Source: Lichenicola sp964242425
GTDB taxonomy: Bacteria; Pseudomonadota; Alphaproteobacteria; Acetobacterales; Acetobacteraceae
Direction of reading: 5' to 3'
NCBI GenBank assembly: GCA_964242425.1
Contig: CAXTCK010000059.1
Coordinates: forward strand, 1-16,792
Length of the DNA stretch: 16,792 nt
The translations under genes and the position numbers were made by a program. The notes under the pieces were generated by a model. The model was not told where the DNA came from and ran no database searches. It saw nothing but the letters and a program-made list of their open reading frames with translations. Below are positions 1 to 7,600 of the stretch, piece after piece; positions within the stretch are counted from its first letter, which is position 1, and the number at the start of each line of letters is the position of its first letter.

Positions 1-790
1 GCACGCCGACCGCGCGCCTGCCCTCGAACAGGATCTCGCGCACCGGCTCGCCCAGACGGAACTTGGCGCCCATCTGGCGCGCCGCGTCCGCCATCGCCCG
101 CATCACGGCGCCATGGCCGCCGCGCGGATGGAAGATGCCGAACTCGTATTCCATGAAGGCGAGGATGGTGAACAGGCTCGGGCAGCGATACGGCGACATG
201 CCCAGGTACTTGCTCTGGAACGAGAAGCCGAGACGCACGCGCGGGTCCTTGAACCAGCGCTTGAGGTCGTCGTCCACGGAGCTGAACGGCCGCAGCAGAC
301 GCAGCGAGCGCAGGACGTCCGGCTTCAGCAGGTCCGACAGGCCGTTGAACGGGCTTTCCAGCACCGGCCGGAACGCGGCGAGCTTGGCCCGGCTGTCGGC
401 CAGGAAGGCCGGGATCTGCGCCGCATCCTCCGGGCACAGCTCGGCCACCGAACGCTGCAGCCGGGGCACGTCGCTGCTGGCGGTGATGCGGCCCTGGTTC
501 TCGAAGATCACGTCGTAGTGGGTGTCGAGCCGTATCAGCTCGACCGCGTCCTCCAGCCGCCGCCCGCAGGAAGCGAAGATGTCGGCCAGCACGCGCGGAT
601 ACAGGAAGAAGGTGGGGCCGATGTCGAAGTGGAACCGTCCGCGGTCGGTCGACGCCTCGATGGTGCCGGAACGGCCGCCGACGGCGGGATGCCGCTCGAA
701 CACGGTGACGTCGGCACCGGCATGGGAAAGCAGCATCGCCGCTGCAAGGCCGCCGGGACCGGCGCCTATAATTGAGACGGGACGCATCAT
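1..790 (-). CDS. Carotenoid (phytoene/diapophytoene) desaturase family protein, N-terminal part, truncated by window edge
   Basis: FAD-dependent oxidoreductase of the CrtI/CrtN/CrtD family, which introduces double bonds into carotenoid precursors at the membrane. The 263 visible residues begin with a Rossmann FAD-binding motif (GAGPGG at residues 9-14), followed by the acidic residue E32 and GGR at 38-40, as is usual for this family. Further on come family-like stretches such as DIGPTFFLYP and FSFQSKYLGMSPYRCPSLF, and HPRGGHGAVMRAMADAARQMGAK near the edge, the segment where the second FAD-binding half begins. The start is one of two adjacent ATGs (790 or 787); no strong Shine-Dalgarno lies next to them. 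The C-terminal half, which carries the distinguishing motif, lies outside the window, so phytoene desaturase, a C30 desaturase and a related hydroxysqualene or amine oxidase cannot be separated. It is transcribed divergently from the 72-residue gene. Confidence 0.85.
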   Translation of the reverse strand, partial: MMRPVSIIGAGPGGLAAAMLLSHAGADVTVFERHPAVGGRSGTIEASTDRGRFHFDIGPTFFLYPRVLADIFASCGRRLEDAVELIRLDTHYDVIFENQGRITASSDVPRLQRSVAELCPEDAAQIPAFLADSRAKLAAFRPVLESPFNGLSDLLKPDVLRSLRLLRPFSSVDDDLKRWFKDPRVRLGFSFQSKYLGMSPYRCPSLFTILAFMEYEFGIFHPRGGHGAVMRAMADAARQMGAKFRLGEPVREILFEGRRAVGV

Positions 791-892
791 TCGTCGCACA
801 AGTTACACGCTTCGTTCTCCCGCACCAGATCCCCCGTCTCTCACATCGGCGCTAACTGCGCGTCGCGGGACGCGGTGACGGTTGCGGGTCCG

Positions 893-917
893 GCAGCCGG
901 GAAACCCGACCGGCTGC
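893..917. repeat. Inverted repeat upstream of the 72-aa gene
   Basis: Perfect 8-bp arms, GCAGCCGG (893-900) and CCGGCTGC (910-917), enclose a 9-nt loop. It sits about 50 nt before the start of the small gene at 969, inside the 178-nt divergent region between it and the desaturase. It could form a leader hairpin or be an operator. No T-tract follows, so it is not a typical terminator. Such arms also arise easily in GC-rich DNA. Confidence 0.4.
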
Positions 918-968
918 AACCCGCGGCCTCCTCACGGCTTCGTTTCTTCGGGCAACAGGAGACCGTTC

Positions 969-1187
969 ATGGCCGACGAACCGACCGCGCAGGCACACGA
1001 CAAGGCGCGGGACCTGGTGGAGGACGCCCTCGGCAAGCTGGCCGAGAACAAGCCCGGCGAGGCCGAAAAGCTGATCGACAAGGCTCAGGCGATCGATCCG
1101 TCCGCCGCTCGGGAGGTCGTTGCCGACCTCGACGAGGATGCCGGCTCCGATCATACGCCTCAGGCCGAAACTCCCAAGGCGGGCTGA
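969..1187 (+). CDS. Small acidic hypothetical protein (72 aa), TPR-like helical
   Basis: Not assigned to a named family. The ATG at 969 is chosen because AGGAG (957-961) lies 7 nt upstream, a good ribosome binding site; longer in-frame readings lack one. The protein is hydrophilic and rich in Ala, Asp, Glu and Lys, with no membrane segment or signal peptide. Residues about 11-55 look like two amphipathic helices with a TPR-like spacing (DLVEDALGKLAENKPGEAEK, then LIDKAQAIDP), followed by an acidic, probably disordered tail (EDAGSDHTPQAETPKAG). It is probably a small cytosolic protein, possibly a partner-binding one. It lies 101 nt upstream of nadE on the same strand, so the two may be co-transcribed, but nothing shows a functional link. 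Confidence 0.7.
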   Translation: MADEPTAQAHDKARDLVEDALGKLAENKPGEAEKLIDKAQAIDPSAAREVVADLDEDAGSDHTPQAETPKAG

Positions 1188-1277
1188 GCCGGACGCGGGG
1201 CGAGCCATCCGCCGATATCCCGCGCCCCGGCTTGCCTTCCGCCGCCTTGCCGCCGCATCACAGCGTTTCACCAGGGC

Positions 1278-1283
1278 AGGAGG
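1278..1283 (+). promoter_or_regulatory. Ribosome binding site that fixes the nadE GTG start
   Basis: AGGAGG, a perfect Shine-Dalgarno, lies 5 nt before GTG at 1289. The reading frame is open further upstream, to 875, but that extension overlaps the 72-residue gene and is Arg/Gly-rich, so the GTG is preferred. Confidence 0.8.
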
Positions 1284-1288
1284 CGTCG

Positions 1289-3355
1289 GTGCCGGAATTC
1301 CGTTCGCTCTACCGCCACGGTTTCGCCCGCGTCGCCGCCTGCACCCTGCCGGTGGCGTTGGCCGACCCGTTGCGCAACGCCGAGACGACCGCCGCCCTGG
1401 CTGTGGAGGCCGACCGGTTGGGCGCCGTGCTGGCGGTGTTCCCGGAGCTCGGGATCTCCGGCTACGCCCTCGACGACCTGCGCCTGCAGGACGCGCTGCT
1501 GGACGCGGTGGAACAGGCGATAGCGCTCCTGGTCGAGCGCAGCCGGTCCCTGCTGCCGGTGCTGCTGGTGGGCGCGCCGCTGCGGCACGGGGACGCGCTG
1601 TTCAACTGCGCCGTGGCGCTGCATCGCGGCCGGATCCTGGGGGTGGTGCCGAAGTCGTTCCTGCCGAACTACCGCGAGTTCTATGAGGCGAGGCAGTTCG
1701 CGCCGGGCGCCGGGCGCACCGGCGAGTCGATCCGGGTGGCGGGCACCCAGGCGCCGTTCGGCACCGACCTGCTGTTCGAGGCGCACGACCTTCCAGGTTT
1801 CGTGCTCGGCGTGGAGATCTGCGAGGATCTGTGGGTGCCGCTGCCTCCCAGCGCCGCGGCGGCGCTGGCCGGCGCCACGGTGATCGCCAACCTGTCGGCC
1901 AGCAACATCGTCATCGGCAAGGCGGAAACCCGCCGCCTGCTGTGCCAGGGGCAGTCGGCCCGCGCGCTCTGCGCGTACATCTACGCGGCGGCCGGGGAGG
2001 GGGAGTCGACCAATGACCTCGCCTGGGACGGGCAGGTATCGATCTTCGAGGCAGGAGCGCTGCTGGCGGAGTCCGAGCGCTTTCCGTCCGGGCCACGGGC
2101 GCTGGCCGCCGACGTCGACCTCGACCTGCTGCGCCAGGAGCGGGCGCGGATGAACACGTTCGACGCCAACCGTGCGGCACAGCCGAGGGGGGCGCCGTAT
2201 CGGCGCATCGGGCTCGAGCTGGCGCCGCCGGACGGCGACCACGGCCTGCGCCGGCCGCTGGAACGCTATCCGTTCGTGCCGTCCGACCCGGCCCGGCTCG
2301 CCCAGGACTGCTTCGAGGCCTACAACATACAGGTGTCGGCGCTGATGCAGCGCATGCGGGCGATCAACTGCCGCGTCCTGGTGATCGGCGTGTCCGGCGG
2401 GCTCGATTCGACCCAGGCGCTGATCGTCGCCGCCCGTGCGGTGGACCGGCTCGGGCTGGGGCGGAAGGCGATCCGCGCCTACACCATGCCGGGCTTCGGC
2501 ACCGGGGACGACACAAGGAGCAACGCCCTGGCGCTGATGGACGCGCTCGGCGTCACCGCCGATACGCTCGACATCCGCTCCACCGCGACGCTGATGCTGC
2601 AGCAGATGGGCCACCCCGCCGGACGCGGCGAGCCGGTGTACGACGTCACCTTCGAGAACGTGCAGGCGGGGCTCCGCACCGACTACCTGTTCCGGCTGGC
2701 CAACCAGCACGACGGCATCGTGGTCGGCACGGGCGACCTGAGCGAGCTCGGGCTGGGCTGGTGCACCTATGGCGTCGGCGACCACATGTCGCACTACAAC
2801 GTCAACGCCGGCCTGCCCAAGACCCTGATCCAGCACCTGATCCGCTGGGTGATCGCCGCCCGCCCGTTCGAGCCCGCGGTGCTGGGCATCCTGCAGCGGA
2901 TCCTGGACACCGAGATCTCGCCCGAGCTGGTGCCCGCGGGCGCCGACCGGGCGTTGCAAAGCACCGAAAGCAAGATCGGGCCCTACGCGCTGCAGGACTT
3001 CTCCTTGTTCTACCTGCTGCGCTATGGCTTCCGCCCGTCCAAGGTGGCGTTCCTGGCGCTGCACGCCTGGGAGGATGCCGGGCGCGGCGGCTGGCCGCCC
3101 GGCTTTCCCGAGGAGCGCCGCGCCGAGTACAGCCTGGCCGAGATCCGTCACTGGATGGAGGTGTTCCTCCAGCGCTTCTTCGGCTTCAGCCAGTTCAAGC
3201 GCTCGGCGGTGCCGAACGGCCCCAAAGTGTCCACCGGCGGCTCGCTGTCGCCGCGCGGCGACTGGCGCGCGCCGTCGGATGCGAGTGCGCGCGCCTGGCT
3301 GGACGAGCTGCGCGCCAACGTGCCGGCGGACGAGGCGACGCGGCCCCCGTCTTGA
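1289..3355 (+). CDS. nadE: Glutamine-dependent NAD+ synthetase
   Basis: Catalyses the last step of NAD biosynthesis, ATP-dependent amidation of nicotinic acid adenine dinucleotide, using ammonia released from glutamine in its own N-terminal domain. The 688 residues match the long two-domain form (the Mycobacterium tuberculosis enzyme is 679). Residues about 5-300 are a nitrilase-fold glutaminase with the Glu-Lys-Cys triad visible as E53 (FPELGISGY), K122 (VPKSFLPNYREF) and C178 (EICEDLW). Residues about 330-670 are the synthetase domain with the PP-loop SGGLDST at 369-375, and GTGDLSELGLGWCTYG and PKTLIQHLIRW further on. The C-terminal KSAVPNGPK-like segment is present as KRSAVPNGPKVSTGGSLSPRGDW. 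It starts at GTG behind a perfect AGGAGG. It ends 21 nt from the stop of the convergent SemiSWEET gene. All key residues are intact, so it should be functional. Confidence 0.96.
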   Translation: MPEFRSLYRHGFARVAACTLPVALADPLRNAETTAALAVEADRLGAVLAVFPELGISGYALDDLRLQDALLDAVEQAIALLVERSRSLLPVLLVGAPLRHGDALFNCAVALHRGRILGVVPKSFLPNYREFYEARQFAPGAGRTGESIRVAGTQAPFGTDLLFEAHDLPGFVLGVEICEDLWVPLPPSAAAALAGATVIANLSASNIVIGKAETRRLLCQGQSARALCAYIYAAAGEGESTNDLAWDGQVSIFEAGALLAESERFPSGPRALAADVDLDLLRQERARMNTFDANRAAQPRGAPYRRIGLELAPPDGDHGLRRPLERYPFVPSDPARLAQDCFEAYNIQVSALMQRMRAINCRVLVIGVSGGLDSTQALIVAARAVDRLGLGRKAIRAYTMPGFGTGDDTRSNALALMDALGVTADTLDIRSTATLMLQQMGHPAGRGEPVYDVTFENVQAGLRTDYLFRLANQHDGIVVGTGDLSELGLGWCTYGVGDHMSHYNVNAGLPKTLIQHLIRWVIAARPFEPAVLGILQRILDTEISPELVPAGADRALQSTESKIGPYALQDFSLFYLLRYGFRPSKVAFLALHAWEDAGRGGWPPGFPEERRAEYSLAEIRHWMEVFLQRFFGFSQFKRSAVPNGPKVSTGGSLSPRGDWRAPSDASARAWLDELRANVPADEATRPPS

Positions 3356-3375
3356 GGCCGGCGTCCTGAGGCCGG
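3353..3375. repeat. Short direct repeat at the nadE stop codon
   Basis: TGAGGCCGG occurs at 3353-3361 and again at 3367-3375, so the sequence that includes the nadE stop codon is repeated with a 14-nt period in the gap between the two convergent genes. It looks like a small slippage duplication. It gives no hairpin with a T-tract. Confidence 0.5.
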
Positions 3376-3376
3376 G

Positions 3377-3694
3377 TCAGTTGCCGTTGGCGTCCACGGT
3401 CGGGTCCAGCGCCACCGCCACCTTCTCCTTTTCCCGCTGCGGCAGCAGCTTCATGGTCAGGATGAAGGCGGACAGGAACAGGCAGATCACGTTCTGCACG
3501 ATGATCGCCCATTGCCCCTGCAGGATGCCGTAGACCAGCCAGGTGATGAACCCCAGCACGGTGATCATGTACATCTTGAGCGAGATGCCGTCCGTGCTGC
3601 GCGAGCGGATGATGACCCAGGCCTGCGGGATGTAGCTCACCATCGACAAGGTCGCGGCGAACAGGCTGACCACGGTGACGGCGTTCAGGTGCAT
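3377..3694 (-). CDS. SemiSWEET-type sugar transporter (PQ-loop, MtN3/saliva family)
   Basis: A 105-residue inner-membrane protein with three hydrophobic helices, at about 4-22, 37-58 and 62-83, which is the single triple-helix bundle of bacterial SemiSWEETs; these dimerise and pass mono- or disaccharides down their gradient. The first helix carries the PQ motif (SYIPQAWVIIRS, P23-Q24), followed by the family loop RSRSTDGISLKMYMI. W52 (ITWLVYG) and N68 (QNVICLF) match the conserved Trp and Asn lining the sugar pocket. The C-terminus is a short charged tail. The ATG at 3694 is preceded by GGAG about 10 nt upstream. It lies 47 nt downstream of the sugar epimerase on the same strand and may be read from the same transcript, which would place a sugar transporter next to nucleotide-sugar metabolism. 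The substrate cannot be deduced. Confidence 0.88.
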   Translation of the reverse strand: MHLNAVTVVSLFAATLSMVSYIPQAWVIIRSRSTDGISLKMYMITVLGFITWLVYGILQGQWAIIVQNVICLFLSAFILTMKLLPQREKEKVAVALDPTVDANGN

Positions 3695-3741
3695 CGCTTG
3701 GGGCTCCAGGGCCTGATCCTATCCGAACGCGGAACAACCCG

Positions 3742-4692
3742 TCAGGATTTCGCCAGGCCCTGTCGCAGCCAGTGCGCCGTGCCGGCCAGCCCGGCCTCCC
3801 AGCCGATTGCGGGTGACCAGCCGGTTTGCTGCCGCAGCCGGAGGCTGTCGAGGATGTTGACGGCGACGTCCGCGTTGCGGCCCGGCATGGCCAAGACCCG
3901 GGCCGGGCGCCCCGCGACCCGTGCCGCGTCGGCGATCACCGTGCCGACGCTGCGGCCGATCCCGCTGCCGACGTTGAACAGCCTCGGGGGCCCGTCCTCC
4001 CCGAACGCGACCAGCAGCATCGCCGACACCACGTCCGCGATGTGCACGTAGTCGCGCACCACCGTGCCGTCGCCCCAGACCGGGATCGGCGCGTCGGTCA
4101 GCAGACGGTGCAGCACGGACGCCACCAGCCCCTGCTCGCGCAGCGGATGCTGGTGCGGGCCATACGCGTTGGCGATGCGGAGCACCCGGTATTCCAGCCC
4201 GTACAGGTGATGGTACAGCGCCAGGTACTTCTCCGCCGCCAGCTTGCCGATGCCATAGGCCGAGATCGGGTCGGTGGGTGCGGTTTCGGCGATCGGCCCA
4301 CCCGTACCCGGGCCGTAGACGGTGCCGCCGGAGGACGCGAACACGATCCGTCGCACGCGCTGGCGGCGGCACGCGTCCAGCAGCCGGATCCGGGGCGGCA
4401 TGCCGTCGGCGACGATCTGCGCGGGGTTGTCGTTGGAGCTGTTCGGCAGGCCGGCGCCGATCAGGTCGAACAGGTGGCTGTGGCCGGCCACCAGCGCGTC
4501 CGGGTCGGGAAGGCGCTCGACGTCGCCCTGCCGCCAGCGGAGCCCGTCGACCCCGGCCAGCGCCGGAGGTGGTGCCGCCGCGCGTCCGAACCCGGTGACG
4601 GGCAGGCCGCGCGCGCCGAGGGCCAGGCATAAATTGGTGCCGATGAAGCCGCCGGCACCCAGCACGAGACAGGGCGTGCCGGTCGTGATCAG
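3742..4692 (-). CDS. NAD-dependent nucleotide-sugar epimerase/dehydratase (extended SDR), apparent CTG start
   Basis: An extended short-chain dehydrogenase of the GalE/WcaG type, which converts nucleotide sugars in the cytosol for glycan assembly. Numbered from the CTG (316 residues), the NAD-binding motif GAGGFIG is at 12-18, the SSGGTVYG strand at 120-127, the catalytic Y146xxxK150 pair in SAYGIGKLAAEKY, and the family signature VVRDYVHIADVV near 211-222. No ATG, GTG or TTG exists in frame close upstream; CTG 4692-4690 overlaps the TGA of the preceding transferase (4691-4689) by 3 nt. The first standard start, GTG at 4665, would remove most of the first beta strand. GGAAG lies about 8 nt before the CTG. 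Translation coupled to the upstream gene is likely. Whether it makes a galactose, glucuronate or deoxy-sugar derivative is not visible; neighbours suggest it feeds the adjacent glycosyltransferases. Confidence 0.87.
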   Translation of the reverse strand: MITTGTPCLVLGAGGFIGTNLCLALGARGLPVTGFGRAAAPPPALAGVDGLRWRQGDVERLPDPDALVAGHSHLFDLIGAGLPNSSNDNPAQIVADGMPPRIRLLDACRRQRVRRIVFASSGGTVYGPGTGGPIAETAPTDPISAYGIGKLAAEKYLALYHHLYGLEYRVLRIANAYGPHQHPLREQGLVASVLHRLLTDAPIPVWGDGTVVRDYVHIADVVSAMLLVAFGEDGPPRLFNVGSGIGRSVGTVIADAARVAGRPARVLAMPGRNADVAVNILDSLRLRQQTGWSPAIGWEAGLAGTAHWLRQGLAKS

Positions 4693-7600
4693 GACCGCTT
4701 CCGGGGGCTGCGCATGCGCAGCCTGAGCCAGGGGTGGCGCGCCTCGACGAACTGCACCATGCGTCGCTTGTTCTCGTCCTGCTCGGTGATCGCGTTCACC
4801 ATCGAGCCCGGATGCACGCGGTAGAAGGCGAGCTCGTCCGCCACCGGAACGCCGAACTGGCCGAGCTCGACCAGCCGGCACCACAGGCTGAAATCCTCCC
4901 AGCCCATCGCGTCGCGACGCACATAGTAGCCGCCGGCCGCCGCCCAGGCCCACTTGGCCACCGTCGCCATGGCGTCGATGTAGTTGCCGGACCTGAGGCG
5001 CTGCGGGTCGAACGGCTCGGCGCCCATCACGGCGTCGCCGCCGCCGAACTGGCGCAGGCGCGGGTAGGCGAAGGCGGCCAGGGGCTCGGCGTCGAGGGCG
5101 GCCAGCATCCGGGCGCAGGCGTCCGGCGCCAAGCGGTTGTCGGAATCGAGCACGGTGATCCAGGGCGTTTCCGCCTGGTCGAACACCACGTTGCGCGCCC
5201 CGCCCAGGCCGGCATTGCCGACGGTCTCCAGGATGCGCAGCCGGTTGAAGCGCAGCCGGTTTCGCGCCGCCCAGTCCAGCAGCAGCGCCACCGAGCCGTC
5301 GCGGGAGCCGTCGTCGACCACCACCAGGTCGATGAACTCCATCGTCTGGTCCAGCACCGACTGCAGCGCCTCGCCGAGGTGCGCCTCGTAGTTGTAGGAG
5401 GTCATGCCGACGGTGACGCGGGCCTCGCCCAGCGCGTCGTGGGAGAACAGCACCCGGCTGTCCGGCACCTCTGGCAGGCCGGCGCCGCGGTAGGCGCCGC
5501 GGCTGATCGCAAGCGCCCCGGCGCGGGCGCCGTCCGCACCCCCGTCCAGGCCGCGCAGCAGCAGCGCCCACAGCTCCGCCTGACGCCTCGGCCCGAACTG
5601 CCACAGGCAGTCGTGGTAGGCGGCCCGCGCCACCTGGCGGCGCAGCGCCGGGTCGTCCACCAGGCGAAGCAGCGCCTGCTCCCATTCCGGTGCGTCCTGC
5701 GGCAGGAAGCCGGTGACCCCGTGCTGCACCGCGCGCCGGAACGGGCCGGTAGGGGTGGCGACCAGGCACACCCCGGCCAGCGCCGACTCGAAATACTTGA
5801 GCTCGCTCTTGCTTTCGCAGAACGGGTTGTTCCGCTCCAGCGGGCAGAGCGACACGTCGAACCGCGCCAGTTCCGCCGGCAGCTCGGCGAGCGGCACGGC
5901 GTCGCGCCACTCGATCCGCGAGGCGTGCGGCACCAGCTCGGGGAACTCCTCGACCAGCAGCAGCCCTTCGCCGCTTCGCCCGTCCCGGAACAGCACCAGC
6001 ACCGTGTCCGGCCGCTGCTCGAGCACGCGGGCGAGTGCTCCGGCGACAACGGAGAAGTCCTTCTGGTGGGTCCGCGTGCCGCCGGCATAGCCGATCCGCA
6101 CCATTCCGTCCGACGGCCGCTCGCCACGCAGGCGCACGGCGTGGCGCGACGCCCGCTCCGTCGCCTCGTCGAAGCCGTTCGGGATCACGTGCACGACCGG
6201 GTGCATCGCGCCGGCCCCGGCGGCCAGCTCCGCGGTGGTGGTGACGCACAGGTCGCAGCTCGACAGGGTGCGCTGCATGGCCTGGAAGTAGGAGCGGCCT
6301 TCCGCCTCGGACACGAAGGTGGTGCGGAGCCCGTCGATGATCTCGGCCACCGCCAGCGCCGGCTGCACGATCAGGTCGTCCACGTCGAACGCGACCCGCG
6401 TGCGTGCGGCGCGCGCCAGCTCCAGCATGGTGGCCACGTGCCCGCTCCACCCGGCGCGCCACAGCAGCACCAGGTCGGCGGCGGCGAGGTTGTCCGGGGC
6501 GACGCCGGCGATGTCCACCACCTCCGTGTCATAGCCGGCGGCGGCGCAGGCGGCGGCGGCGCGCCGGGTGCGGTAGGTCGCGCCGGGTGTCCCCGGCTCG
6601 CCTGCGACGAACAGGATGCGACGCACCGGACGCCATCCAGACGGGGTGGCCGTCCGTCCGACCTCCGGCTCGACCTGCGGTTCCGCCGGTTCCGCCGGCT
6701 CCGGAAGCGGTGGAAGGGTCGGCTCCGAAGCCGGCAGCAGCGGCGGCAACGGTTGCGCAGGTCCGGCCGGCGGGAAGAACCGTTCCGGCGGCTCCGGAAC
6801 CGGCTCCGGAACCGGCCCCGGAACCGGCGACGGTTGGCGCAGCAGGCCGGCCAGGCTGCGCAGCGGCCGCGTCAGGCGCCAGGACGCGGACCGGTGCAGC
6901 GCGTCGACCACATGCTGTCGTTCCGTTGCCACCCGCCGGCTTGCCGCCAGCTGCCCGTGCGCTTCCGCCAGCTCCCCCTGCAGGCGCAGAAGCGCGTGAA
7001 CGACGCCCTCATGCTCGGCTTGCGCCCGGCGCTGCGCCCCCGCTTGCGCTGCATGGGCGGCGTCGAGCGCCTGTCTGGCCTGGTCCAGCCCGGCGGCGAG
7101 GCGGTCGCGGGTATTGTCCGCAGCGTCGCGGTCGGCCTGCAGCCCGGCCACCTCGCGGAGCAGGCGGTGCCGTTCCGCCTTGGCCGTCGCCAGCTCGTCG
7201 CGCAGCCGGTCATGCGCGTGGCCGAGCGCGCCGAGCGCCTGCCCGCGGGCATCGGTTTCCGCAGCCTGCAGCACCCGCTCCGCTTCCGTGCGGCGCAGCT
7301 CAACCGCCAGCGCTTCGGCGGCGCCGGCTTGCTTTGACAGCGCGGCGGCGGTGTGCGCGTCGAGCACCCGCGCATGGTCCGCTTCCCAGCGCTCGCCAAG
7401 CAGGGCGAAGCGGTTCCTCAGCCTCGTCGACGCGAGCGGATCGGCATCCAGCGCGAACAGGAATCGCAAGGCGGGCGGTACCGTGCCCGGCGCCAGGACG
7501 CCAAGCCCCTGCCCGTGCAGGAACTCGAAGCCCGGATGCGTCGCCCGGAGCGACGACCAGAGGCGCCGCAGCCCCTGATTGCCTTCACGGTCGTTGGTGC

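Noticed and set aside
875..1288. N-terminal extension of nadE to 875
   Set aside because: It overlaps the 72-residue gene, is of low-complexity composition, and the perfect AGGAGG before GTG 1289 gives the family-typical length and catalytic residue positions.
3695..3741. Terminator between epimerase and SemiSWEET genes
   Set aside because: No GC stem followed by a T-tract was found on the minus strand in this 47-nt gap.
3742..6462. A 906-residue reading that would fuse the epimerase to an upstream segment
   Set aside because: The added part is an out-of-frame Arg/Gly/Ala-rich reading of the transferase gene on the same strand; only the last 316 codons show a real family.
6679..6825. CRISPR-like array
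   Set aside because: Units are 9-12 nt, contiguous without spacers, and encode a Pro-rich linker in frame.
4734..7337. Very long plus-strand open frame antisense to the transferase fusion (also similar ones at 10120-12852, 1268-3151 and 8399-9832 on minus)
   Set aside because: The translations are His/Arg/Gln/Gly-rich without recognisable domains and lie opposite genes with clear families; this is the usual effect of high GC at third codon positions.
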